From Mycosarcoma maydis (taxonomy: Eukaryota; Basidiomycota; Ustilaginomycetes; Ustilaginales), in contig NC_026478.1 of NCBI RefSeq assembly GCF_000328475.2, positions 558,001 through 622,000 of the forward strand: a stretch of DNA of 64,000 nucleotides, read 5' to 3'. The stretch's first letter is position 1, and every line of letters begins with the position of its first letter. The notes under the pieces are model-generated. The model worked only from the letters and a program-made list of their open reading frames with translations, did no database searches and was not told where the DNA came from. This document shows positions 42,347 to 51,545 of this stretch, one piece after another. The position numbers and the translations under genes were made by a program.

Positions 42347-43291
42347 ATGAAGCTCGAGCATGCTCGCTTCAGCGCCCTTCGCGAAAAGGGTCGCTCGCTC
42401 CGACGCAAGAGCGATCGCACACGAATCCAGGCTTCGTCTTCGTTTACGTGCGACGGCTCGTCGAGCTTGCCCGAAGCGGCGCAACACCGGGTTTCGCACG
42501 AGGACATGCCATCTTCGACCCGCACATCGAGTGTCGAGCACATTGGCCATCATTACTATCATCACGATGAGTTTTCGAGTAACAGCCCTGTCGTTCTTTC
42601 CGGCGACACGGAGCTGCACGATCCGAACTTTATACGTCACAACTGGGAGATGATTTCGGGCGGCTCCATGTTCCCAGACAATCAGCTGCATATCGGACGA
42701 GCTGCATCACCCAAGCTTACTAGTCGACGAAGCACACTCTCGTCTCGTACAAGCTCGCGTCCGTCTTCTCGATCAGGCAGTGAGGCGGGCGGTAACCATA
42801 CTGCCACCTTCGGATTGGGTGTCAGCGCATTTTCAGGATTCTCGAGCTATTCGCAAGGTGGACCGATGGGGCGTGCTAGTGGTGGTCGCGCTTCGTCTTC
42901 CATGCGGGGCCTTCAGGTGGAAGGTTCGATCCTGCGTGATGAGGAGGCGATCCTCGACAGCGACGACGACAGCAGTGACGACGAACATGACGATTTGGAC
43001 AGGCGCGATATGCCCTCTGCTCACTATCATCACCTTCCTACTTCGCGACGTACAAGCGCATCTTCGGGACTGGGACCACTGTCTCCGCGATCAGCGCTCT
43101 CAAGTGCTCCGGTCTCGCCGCTTCTGTCACATGCTCTCGAGCATCAGCAGTCGTCTTCATTCCATCGTCGTCGCCACTGGACCGTAGCTGAGGGCAGTCA
43201 AGTCTCGAGTGGAGCTGGTGCGCATGTCATGTCTGCGCAGCTGCCCAGAGGCGCTGCTGTGGCGACTCGAAGTTGTTCTCAGCCTGCCTAA
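42347..43291 (+). CDS. Serine-rich, probably disordered protein (unknown)
   Basis: I do not recognise a family. The 314-residue protein opens with a short basic helix-prone segment (MKLEHARFSALREKGRSLRRK). Low-complexity sequence follows: SSVEHIGHHYYHHDEF, SRRSTLSSRTSSRPSSRSGS, GFSSYSQGGPMGRASGG. There is an acidic patch ILDSDDDSSDDEHDD near residue 205, then S/P motifs (GLGPLSPRSALSSAPVSPLL) that look like proline-directed kinase sites. No membrane segment or signal peptide. The start is a true ATG in good context, after a pyrimidine-rich leader. Confidence 0.65.
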   Translation: MKLEHARFSALREKGRSLRRKSDRTRIQASSSFTCDGSSSLPEAAQHRVSHEDMPSSTRTSSVEHIGHHYYHHDEFSSNSPVVLSGDTELHDPNFIRHNWEMISGGSMFPDNQLHIGRAASPKLTSRRSTLSSRTSSRPSSRSGSEAGGNHTATFGLGVSAFSGFSSYSQGGPMGRASGGRASSSMRGLQVEGSILRDEEAILDSDDDSSDDEHDDLDRRDMPSAHYHHLPTSRRTSASSGLGPLSPRSALSSAPVSPLLSHALEHQQSSSFHRRRHWTVAEGSQVSSGAGAHVMSAQLPRGAAVATRSCSQPA

Positions 43292-45799
43292 ATTGCTCGC
43301 ATATGTTGCTTGTCGCGTTTCGTCCACTTTGTATCACTAGTGTAACAGTAACTATCTGTACTTCTATCAAGATTCAATATAGCCATACCATGTCGCTGTC
43401 TCCTGTTGTGCGTGCCTGCTTGTTTGTTCGAACTCGTGTCGCCACAACTGGCGGATATTCGCTCTACGACATTGCTTAGCACTTGGAGTCAGCAAAAGGG
43501 GATGCTCCTTTCGGGAAATTTGTTCTGACAAGGACGCTGTAAGACCAGTTGGGCAAATATGGCAGATGTCCAAGGGTCGAGGCTTTGTTCGATTGCCTTT
43601 TGAACCGAACTTGCTGTTCACATGCGCGCCGAGACTCGTCAGAAGCGCGAAAGGCGACATGACACGGTGGATCTGGCAGCACCGTGTGTGTTCTGTGGTT
43701 CGGCGCGAACTGGTTCGACGGGACGGCGGTGATGCAACGTGTGACGTCGTCGTACGGCCACCCAATGGCGACCAAAGGCGACCTGACCAAAGGGAAGCCT
43801 TGGCGCGTTACACTTCTGTGATTATATCAGAGCATTCACGATTCATTCGTGATTCCTGGTGGGAAATTCCCAGGATGGGTTCGAATAAAGTTGCATGCGA
43901 AAAGTGAGTTGGGCGTTGTTGGTCATTGCGAAAGCATAGGCGCTTTGTACCGTGACGTGTGATAACAAAGTGCCACCTGGCGAGTCCGAAGAGAGGTCAC
44001 GAGTCTCGAGTGTCTGTGCTTAGCTTAATTACGAATCGTCGAATCCGCCGGACACTCAGTCAGAGTGACTGCCGGCTAACGAGATTTTCGGCGAAGCGAC
44101 TGTCAAATCGTGAATGGTTCTCTGTGGCTGAGTATGTGTAAGAATCGTGGATGCAACGAGATACGACAGCCAAGTTAGTCGAAGTGGGCAGGCGCTTGTC
44201 GCGGCTAACGTATGCGCATACAAGGCGAGGGCAGATTGCCGTGGACGGAGAGGTTTTGAAAGGACGCTGCGGGGGGAGCGCCGAAATTCCCCACACTCAG
44301 ACTCACAACCGCAGACAATTGACAGAGTGACAGGCCATGGCACTTCTGAGTGTGGACATTCTTAAATCACGATATCAATCTCGAATAACTAGCCACGAGC
44401 TATTCTTCCTGACGAGCCATCCGTTTCTGTAGTCGTGAGTTCGCACTTGACTGGCTTGCCTCTCACCTCCCGACTGCGCTTCCTGGCGTCCGACCCGCAG
44501 CAGCGAGGCTGTGGCACGCGGTCTCTCGATGCTTGAGTGAATCACAGACTTGCTGCGTCACTGTCACTAGCTCCTTCCTTAACGACACTCGCGTTGCACT
44601 CTGAGTAACTGCGCCTTGGGCAGGAGACGCGATCGGCCTCTTGCTTAGTCATAAGCTAGCGGTGATTGGATTTAAGGACTCGAATCTGGCCCTCGTTTTC
44701 GTCGGTGTGCGCACTTGAAGCGTGGTCCCGGTCCAACCAAAGCACGAAACTGTCAACCGTTTCTTGGCTGCTGCTCAGCTGTTGCTTGCTGGATTGCGGA
44801 CTCGCCCGAATCTCTGTCCACTTTCGGAGACGCATCCGACGGCGTTCCCGGCTTGCGTTGGATTGTAACGCATCACATTGCCTGCATCCATCTATCGAGC
44901 ACAGATCCAGTGCTTGCCCTTGACGCTGCGGCAGGCTGATTGTGCGGCTGGGCGATCAAGCCTAAACGGCTTCGATCCATCGAGACAATCGCAAAGCATG
45001 CCAGAAGGTGCAGTCAGTCACTTGAAGTGCATCGCTGTCTTCCACTCACCCGCTGAGCGCGTCTCTCGCACCTCTTCGGCTCCTCACTGCCGCTGCCTAT
45101 GTCAAGCCGCTTTTGCTTGGTGGCGCACAAGTTTGATGCTCGGTTGCAGACACAGTCACCCATGTAACGCTGTCCCGTCCCTCGGGTTTCCAAAAAGATG
45201 CTCTGGCAGCTCACCCTTTTCGACAAGCGCGCTGTCACCTCCGCCTAGCTCCTTCGCTTATTCAGGCGTGTTTCAGGCTGGTACCGAGAGACTTACTTCT
45301 GCCCATTTCGCCGACCACCTACATTTGAGCTTCGGCTTCTCAGCGTCATTCACAGCTGCAGCACCTTTCGCTGCGCGGCAACCCCACAATTGTGAATGTC
45401 GTCAAAACGTAAAGTTGAAAGTTACAAACGAACCAAAGCGCTTCATTCGTGTACGCAGCTGATCAACCTCCTTCTCGGCGCTGATATGGTAGCTAGCAGC
45501 CGCTCAAGCCACGTCTGCATTGTGCCTGTACAGCGCGCCATTTTGACGCTTCGCAACAGAATAGGCTCAAAAACGTCCGAGCAGTAGCGTCGCCACGCAG
45601 CGACCGAACGAATTCGTTGCGTCAATGGCATCCGGCTGTCCGTCAAGATAAAAGGTGATACCGGCCTTGAAGCATCTCCCCTTTGTCGTCCATGTCGCCT
45701 TGATCTCCAATCAGAGAAAACCTCTTGCCTTCTTATGGCTCGAACAGCCCACCTGGCTCTCTCAAACACCATTTTTCCAACCGGCTCTCGCTTTCAAAG
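43292..45799. other. 2.5-kb gene-poor region between two serine-rich genes
   Basis: Contains a repeat pair at 43834-43855. A 194-codon frame at 44878-45462 starts only from a TTG and has no recognisable domain. It probably belongs to the upstream region of the next gene. Confidence 0.4.
43834..43855. repeat. Heptamer-type repeat, inverted pair
   Basis: ATTCACG, ATTC and ATTCGTGATTC in succession, so both core types occur within 22 bp. Confidence 0.7.
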
Positions 45800-46951
45800 A
45801 TGATGTTGCCCAGCTTCTCACCTCCCGGTTTCGGTCGACGCAGACGGGCGACCTCTGAGAGCACAAACGATTCTAGCCACTCCTCCAGAAGTCGCAAACC
45901 CTCTCGGGTCATTTCTCAGATGGACGACTGGAGCGATGGATTCACAGGCCTCGTAGACCTTGACCGTCGCATGCGCAAGCTCGCCATGTCCGATCAAGAT
46001 GTTTCTTCCTTTGGTCTTAGCGACGGTCTCTGCAACAACGAAGCTTACTCGCTCACTACCTTGTCTTTGACAGAGCGGGTACAATCGCGGAGACACAGTA
46101 CGTCTGAGTCGCGACCCAACAGCTCGCCGAGGTCATCGCTGGCGATAGGACAGAGCAATCCGTCGATTGGGCCTTCGTATAGTTCGACCATGGCAACCTC
46201 GCGCTTTTCGCAAGACTCGCGTCGTGCCTCGTTGTCGCTACTCTCCAAGCGCAGGTCCATCGCAGGCAACACGATTGATTCTTTCGAAAGTGTCCATAGC
46301 GCGTTGCGGCTGGCACCTCTGCCCACGTCGGCATCTGTCTTGAGCAACAGTCGGCTGACGAATGCGAGCGCGTTTTTCAAGTCGACACGATCGACGAGTA
46401 CTTTATCGGCGTCATCATGGACGGGCGAGGAAGATGAGCTCTCGCACCCAGCGCTTGTGGGCTCGATGGCGTCGAGACAGCAGCAGGAGGCGCTCTCACC
46501 CGGCACAGCAGCCGCTGCTACATGGATGGATCCTTCGGCGCCCAGCTATTTCGCCGCGTGCATCGGGGGCAGTCGTGGAGATTACAAACACAAGTCACGG
46601 TCTCTATACAAGAAACTCGCTCGTGCGCCTCTGCCACGACTTGTGTCGGGTGAAGTGGTCTCTTCTCCTGTCGCTGAATCGGCCGAGCCACGGCGGGCGG
46701 ATGCGCTGTATGGCATGCAAATGGGTGAATTGGATACATGGCAGTCAATCAATTCTCATCTCACGCCTGATCGCACTAGCGATGACGTGCGACACGCAGG
46801 CATGCGCTCGTCAGCGGCTTCACATACGGTCACGCACACGTTGAGGCGCTCGGCTCAGTCACTAGCCCTGAACCTGCGCTTCAAGTTGATCCGTGCCAGA
46901 CGATCCGCCTTGTCCACGAGGAGCTCGGACGTGAGGTCGCATTCGACTTGA
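45800..46951 (+). CDS. Serine/arginine-rich, probably disordered protein (unknown)
   Basis: The family is not recognised. The 383-residue protein starts MMLPSFSPPGFGRRRRATSE and is rich in S, R, T and A. One less degenerate block, QMDDWSDGFTGLVDLDRRMR followed by LAMSDQDVSSFGLS (about 40-75), may be a docking segment. RRAS/RRHS/RRSI sites look like basophilic-kinase targets. The C-terminus is basic (LRFKLIRARRSALSTRSS). The frame extends to a TTG at 45725. I chose the ATG at 45800, but the adjacent ATG at 45803 is equivalent. No membrane segment. It shares style, but no clear alignment, with the gene at 42347. Confidence 0.6.
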   Translation: MMLPSFSPPGFGRRRRATSESTNDSSHSSRSRKPSRVISQMDDWSDGFTGLVDLDRRMRKLAMSDQDVSSFGLSDGLCNNEAYSLTTLSLTERVQSRRHSTSESRPNSSPRSSLAIGQSNPSIGPSYSSTMATSRFSQDSRRASLSLLSKRRSIAGNTIDSFESVHSALRLAPLPTSASVLSNSRLTNASAFFKSTRSTSTLSASSWTGEEDELSHPALVGSMASRQQQEALSPGTAAAATWMDPSAPSYFAACIGGSRGDYKHKSRSLYKKLARAPLPRLVSGEVVSSPVAESAEPRRADALYGMQMGELDTWQSINSHLTPDRTSDDVRHAGMRSSAASHTVTHTLRRSAQSLALNLRFKLIRARRSALSTRSSDVRSHST

Positions 46952-47163
46952 TCCACTTGGGCTTCTCAACGTTGACGCGCAGTCAGTCAGGATGATTTTT
47001 AGCATTCCAACGTCCAGTCACGAGCTGAACTTTGTTAGCAGCACAGTCGCTACAGGTATCGTCGCAATTACGCATTTCGTTTTTCATAGTTGTAGTTGAG
47101 GAGCTTAGTTTGCAAGTTATGCGCTCGCACTGAGCATGCACGCTCCGAGTTGGTGTTGACATG

Positions 47164-48840
47164 TCAGTAACCGAGGGCGGAGCGTCTGAGGAGTTTCGTA
47201 TTGGCCCTTTGCTCGTTTCGAAAGGGGGCGACTTGGGACCAGCCCTCATGGGATAAGTGGGGGGGTAGGTGTTGTTGTTGGTTGGAGTGTTGGTCTTGTG
47301 TGGAGGGGGGGTGTTGAAGGTGGGGCGGGAGGAGGCCGAGCAGGGCGTTCTGGTAGGCAGTGTCGGAGGGGTAGCCTAGATCGGAAGAGTGGTTGGTGTG
47401 GGTGGAATGTGGGAGCGTGGTGGACCATTTGGTGGGATCCGTGGTGGGGATCGAGGGGTCGAGTCGAGGGAGTGCTGTTGAACCAGGAGCCGGAAGGATG
47501 GCGCCAGACCAAGCCGCAGCTACGATGCGCGACTGAACGTGTGTGAAAGGCATGGGTACGATCCGAATCGGCGCGCCCAACACGCAGATGGATGCATCGA
47601 CGGCGTAAAACAGACTCCAATCATCAAGCCATGTCAAGAAAGGCGCTGTACGGTGCGCTGGTGTCGAGGCTGGTGCCGCGCTTGCGGCCTGATGCGCAGG
47701 AGGTGGGATGAGCGGACATCGGTCGAATGGCGATACACACTGATCGAGATAGGGAAACTCATAGACGTACCCGGTAGCGAAGACGATGACGTCGATGTTG
47801 TCTATCGTCTGTCCACCGTGGAAGACGACGGTGGAGTGCGAGATGCTGTCGATACGAGGGACTACGGTGATGCGTTTTGCCCACGCGGGCGCGTCGTTGG
47901 AGCGCGGATCGAAGTCCAACGGCGGAGACTTGTCGATGTCTTGGTACGAATGCAGAATGTTGGCGCGCGATGCGTGCGCGTGGTTGCAAGCGTCAATGTA
48001 CGCTTTCGTAGCAGCTTGACCTTCGGGAAGTGTACGCACGATGTAGCCGCTCAGTTCACGAACAATGTCGGAGCCAGAACTCGAATTGCCCACGACCAAG
48101 ACCGTCTTTCCCTGCCACGCCAGTGGCGATCTATACCATGCGCTGTGAATCACCTCGCCCGTGAAGCTTTGCAGACCAGCGATGGTCGGGATCCAAGGAG
48201 TGTTGCACCTGCCACTGGCGATCACTACGTGGTCAAAGACATCCTCGCTTTTCTCGCCACTGTCAACGTGTGTCGAGGCAACATGCCACTTGCTTCCCGA
48301 GCCGATCCTCTGCTGCGCCTGGAATGCATCGTGAGACGTACGTCGAACCGAGCAGACAGCCGTAGCGAGTCGCACATCAACATGCTTTGCATGTGGCTGT
48401 TGCAAGAGTTGGCTAGCGAATCGCTCGATGTACTCGTGCACTGTGCTGCGATCCGGGAACATGGGTGTGCCGCAAGCGAACGGATGTGACCGATATGCCA
48501 TTACGTCGCACGGCAGATTGGTGCGCAATCCGTCATACATGGCGCCTGGCGGACGAAACGTTCCGTCATCAGAGCCATCCTTCCTGTCGCCGGACCAGAG
48601 CGCAAACGCGCGACCGTACGAGTCGTACCTTATCACGCACGCGCCCGGTTGCGCATCGTATACCCACACCCCGCCAAATCCAGCACGTCGTTCATACAGC
48701 GTAACGTCAAAGTCCGCAATCTCGACCAATTGCGACAGACACGATAGCCCCGCCGGCCCGCCACCAATGATCGCCACCCGCCGTCTTGCGCCTGCATCGC
48801 TAGTCATGTTTCGTACTGTCGCATATACTCTACGCAACAT
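47164..48840 (-). CDS. Flavin-containing monooxygenase-like protein
   Basis: FAD/NADPH monooxygenase of the FMO group, oxidising an unknown N- or S-containing substrate. The 558-residue protein has the FAD-binding VAIIGGGPAGLS (residues 22-33), YDGLRTNLP (conserved in fungal FMOs), a FPDRSTVHEYIERFA motif resembling the FMO pattern, the NADPH-binding TVLVVGNSSSGSDIVREL near residue 250, and DVIVFATGYVYEFP, the FATGY motif. The C-terminal 60 residues are P/H/Q-rich and disordered. The ATG at 48840 gives an R-rich leader. The ATG at 48807 (MTSDAGARRR) would remove 11 residues and is equally likely. Confidence 0.86.
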   Translation of the reverse strand: MLRRVYATVRNMTSDAGARRRVAIIGGGPAGLSCLSQLVEIADFDVTLYERRAGFGGVWVYDAQPGACVIRYDSYGRAFALWSGDRKDGSDDGTFRPPGAMYDGLRTNLPCDVMAYRSHPFACGTPMFPDRSTVHEYIERFASQLLQQPHAKHVDVRLATAVCSVRRTSHDAFQAQQRIGSGSKWHVASTHVDSGEKSEDVFDHVVIASGRCNTPWIPTIAGLQSFTGEVIHSAWYRSPLAWQGKTVLVVGNSSSGSDIVRELSGYIVRTLPEGQAATKAYIDACNHAHASRANILHSYQDIDKSPPLDFDPRSNDAPAWAKRITVVPRIDSISHSTVVFHGGQTIDNIDVIVFATGYVYEFPYLDQCVSPFDRCPLIPPPAHQAASAAPASTPAHRTAPFLTWLDDWSLFYAVDASICVLGAPIRIVPMPFTHVQSRIVAAAWSGAILPAPGSTALPRLDPSIPTTDPTKWSTTLPHSTHTNHSSDLGYPSDTAYQNALLGLLPPHLQHPPSTQDQHSNQQQHLPPHLSHEGWSQVAPFRNEQRANTKLLRRSALGY

Positions 48841-49289
48841 ACGCACTCGCACCAAACGCCCATGCAAAGACAATCACTTGCATCCAAGATCAACCTAGTC
48901 CGCAACAACTCCACGCTTTACCTCGATAGTGCACGTCGTGGTGGATTGGTCTGTCACAGTCGTCCTACGTTCACCGTCCCAAAAGCAAAATCTTGTCGCC
49001 CAACGCAACCCTCAGAAAGCAGGGTCCAATCACCAAAATCACAAAGCGTGAATCGTGGATCGTGAATCACGAATATTGGCCGATCTGGACGCCAAAATCG
49101 TGAATCGCGACCCAATCACGAAATTACGAATCGTCAACAGGCGACGATGGACAAGATGATTTGCACACAAACATATACACACATACACAGCGTGTAGAAA
49201 AGCTTGGAGCTTGCAACGGTGGCATTGTCGCACGATCACCACATCAACACAGGTGAGTGAACGTTGCACATACGTGGCGGGTAAGCGGC
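48841..49289. other. Intergenic region between FMO and PurU genes
   Basis: FMO promoter and PurU 3' flank. A strong repeat copy lies at 49047-49074. No gene seen. Confidence 0.45.
49047..49074. repeat. Heptamer-type dispersed repeat copy
   Basis: CGTGAAT, CGTGGAT, CGTGAAT and CACGAAT units in a row, the inverted orientation of the copy at 4049-4073. Confidence 0.75.
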
Positions 49290-50456
49290 TTAGTTGAAAA
49301 CGACAGTCTTGGCGCCGTTCAAAAGCACCCTCCTCTCGGCTGTCCACTTGACGGCTCTGGCGAGGACGCGTGCCTCGACATCCGAGCCCGCCTGGACGAG
49401 GTCGGCGGGCGTCATGGCGTGATCGACCCTCTCGACAGCCTGTTCGATAATGGGTCCTTCATCCAGGTCCGCGGTCACAAAATGCGCTGTGGCACCGATC
49501 AACTTGACGCCTCTCTCAAACGCCTGGTGGTATGGCTTTGCGCCTTTGAAGCTCGGCAAGAAGGAATGGTGGATGTTGATGATCCTGCCACTGAACAGAC
49601 TGCACAGTTGCGGAGAGAGGATCTGCATGTAACGCGCGAGGACGATCATGTCAATGTCGTACTGTTTGGCGAGCTTGACCATCTCGGCTTCCTGCCATTC
49701 CTTTGTTTTGCCCTGAGCGACATCGATGGGGAGGTGGTAGAAGGGGATCCCGTTAGCCTTGGCGAGCGGCTCGTAATCTGGGTGGTTCGAGATGATAAGC
49801 GGCACGGTGATGGGCAGAGTCTTGTTGGAAAGACGGAAGAGAAGATCGTTGAGACAGTGACCGATCTTGGAGACCATGATCAGCGTGCGTGGTTTTTCCT
49901 CTGCGCCAAAGATCTTGACGGAAACGTCGGCCTGTTTGGCGAACTCGTCGTCGAATTCCGCCTTGACTCTGGCAAGAAAAGCATTTCGCTGCTGAGCGTA
50001 ATTTGGAGCACTTGGGTCTGGGTGCGAGCCGTGTTCGGGTTCGGGCTCAGAGGCGTGAACGCGCATGAAGAACGTGCCTGTGGTGGGGTCGCCGAACTGC
50101 GCCGAGTCCATGATGTTCATGTTACGACGTGCCAAGAAGCCCGAGATCCTATGCACGATGCCTGGGCCGTCGGGACCGGAGAGCGTAAGGATGATCGACG
50201 GAGGCGGCAGCGCCGAAGCGGGCTGCTTGGGTCGAACTTTGGAGGGCAGCATCGAGTGGTGAGACGCCGCGTCCACGCCAGATGTACGAGTCGACATGTT
50301 TTCGAGATCGGCGAGCGAACGGAGTGTTCGCGTTGTGATGGAAGAGTTGATCGTAGTGCCGAGAGCTGAAAAGCCAGTCGTGGACGGACGAAGCTGAGTA
50401 CGTGCGGTAGATGCAAGAGCCGAAGAAGCGAGCTTCGATCCGACGAGAGTGAACAT
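49290..50456 (-). CDS. Formyltetrahydrofolate deformylase (PurU), probably mitochondrial
   Basis: Hydrolyses 10-formyl-THF to formate and THF, balancing one-carbon pools. The 388-residue protein starts MFTLVGSKLASSALASTART, a basic S/A-rich leader that suggests mitochondrial import. It has an ACT-like regulatory domain (LTLSGPDGPGIVHRISGFLA near residue 90) and a formyl-transferase domain with MVSKIGHCLNDLLFR, PLIISNHPDY, NIHHSFLPSFKGA (His296/297) and TAHFVTADLDEGPI (Asp332), giving the N-H-D active-site set. The open frame continues 5' to a GTG at 50567, but that part is encoded by the intergenic heptamer repeat, so the ATG at 50456 is chosen. No intron. Confidence 0.92.
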   Translation of the reverse strand: MFTLVGSKLASSALASTARTQLRPSTTGFSALGTTINSSITTRTLRSLADLENMSTRTSGVDAASHHSMLPSKVRPKQPASALPPPSIILTLSGPDGPGIVHRISGFLARRNMNIMDSAQFGDPTTGTFFMRVHASEPEPEHGSHPDPSAPNYAQQRNAFLARVKAEFDDEFAKQADVSVKIFGAEEKPRTLIMVSKIGHCLNDLLFRLSNKTLPITVPLIISNHPDYEPLAKANGIPFYHLPIDVAQGKTKEWQEAEMVKLAKQYDIDMIVLARYMQILSPQLCSLFSGRIINIHHSFLPSFKGAKPYHQAFERGVKLIGATAHFVTADLDEGPIIEQAVERVDHAMTPADLVQAGSDVEARVLARAVKWTAERRVLLNGAKTVVFN

Positions 50457-50540
50457 GGAATGCGGCCTCGCCAGTAGATGGACCGTCGATGATGATGATC
50501 GTAGCAGAGGCACAGATGGCAGACCGAGAGAAGAAGCCAC

Positions 50541-50563
50541 TCGTGAATCGTGAATCGTGAATG
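50541..50563. repeat. Three-copy heptamer tandem (TCGTGAA)
   Basis: Three perfect TCGTGAA units just upstream of the PurU start, probably in its 5' leader. Confidence 0.8.
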
Positions 50564-50721
50564 CCACTTTGTTCTCTCAGTCGGAAATTTACCACGTCGT
50601 GGCTCTTTACGCTTGATTTTTTTGGTTTTGTTTTCTGCTGCACACACTCACAACTTTTGACAGGCTCGCCTAAAAGCCGACAGCCAAGCTGTTTCATGAT
50701 TCGTGATTAGATCTGATATGT

Positions 50722-50754
50722 ATTCGTGATTCATTCGTGATTCATTCATGATTG
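50722..50754. repeat. Heptamer-type repeats
   Basis: ATTCGTG units separated by an extra ATTC, giving alternating 7- and 11-bp spacing. Confidence 0.7.
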
Positions 50755-51102
50755 ACAAATATATATCTCAGTTATGTGCCAGTTCCACGTTGACCACGTT
50801 GCACGTTGGACGCCTTTTCTTCTATTGTCTCGTGATCCAACCAACTGATGTCAATTCAAGCCAAGGCTGCACTGGGCCGATGAAGATCTTGAGCATTCGC
50901 AGCCGCCCAGAGCTGCGCTGAGCTGTGCTGAGCTGTGCTGAGCTTGTCGTCGCAAATTCGCACCTCGCGCGAGTCACGCTCGACAAAACGGCGTGCGAAT
51001 CACAATCACGAATCGTGAGGTGCCGGTCTATTCACGATTTGGCCACATCCAATCACGAATCTCCACGCACCAAGCAGACGCTCCGATGGGCGCTCCGATG
51101 CC

Positions 51103-51172
51103 ATTCGTGATTCGTGATTCGTGATTCGTGATTCGTGATTCGTGATTCGTGATTCGTGATTCGTGATTCGTG
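51103..51172. repeat. Ten perfect copies of the heptamer ATTCGTG
   Basis: Starts at 51103 and repeats without a mismatch every 7 bp to 51172, then breaks into AGTTTGCT. It is the longest pure array in the window and lies about 370 bp upstream of the GTR1 ATG. Confidence 0.95.
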
Positions 51173-51392
51173 AGTTTGCTGTGATTGCTGTGATTGTTTC
51201 GAGCGGCCTCTCTACCTTTCGGCCATAACCTTCCGAAAACGATCCAAGCCAAAATCAAAGAAGAACGACAAGAACCAGAAGAAAAACGAAAATTCGCCGT
51301 CCAGTTTGCCGCGGCGAGGCAATTGTGAATGCTCGCTTAGTCATGCTGGCTAATCGAGACGCGTAAAGTGGTGCTCCACATGCAAGCAGGAT

Positions 51393-51449
51393 GTGAGTGA
51401 GCCTTGATACTCATAACTGCCACTTACTCTGCACCGTCTGCATACACAG
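51393..51449 (+). other. Possible 5'-UTR intron of GTR1
   Basis: GTGAGT at 51393 and a pyrimidine-rich tract ending ACACAG at 51449 would define a 57-nt intron upstream of the ATG. Unverified. Confidence 0.25.
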
Positions 51450-51545
51450 CCATCGTTGTCCTCAAGCGCGAGGCTCCATTTGCCGGTCTGCATCTCGTCT
51501 CTGTCCCGCAACGCTCATGACCGACTCCACACCTGGACTGGCAAG

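Larger units (their letters stand above)
50457..51545. promoter_or_regulatory. Divergent promoter PurU / GTR1 with heptamer arrays
   Basis: A 1.1-kb region unusually dense in heptamer repeats: 50541-50563, 50722-50754, scattered copies near 51004-51050, and the ten-copy array at 51103-51172. Confidence 0.5.

Noticed and set aside
44878..45462. 194-codon plus-strand frame upstream of the second serine-rich gene
   Set aside because: It opens at a TTG and has a Cys/Ser/His-rich translation with no pattern. More likely promoter or leader sequence.
47539..48489. 316-codon plus-strand frame opposite the FMO gene
   Set aside because: The sense strand carries all FMO motifs. The antisense translation is R/V/D-rich without a recognisable family.
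49257..50369. 370-codon plus-strand frame opposite PurU
   Set aside because: Antisense shadow of a gene with an intact active-site set.
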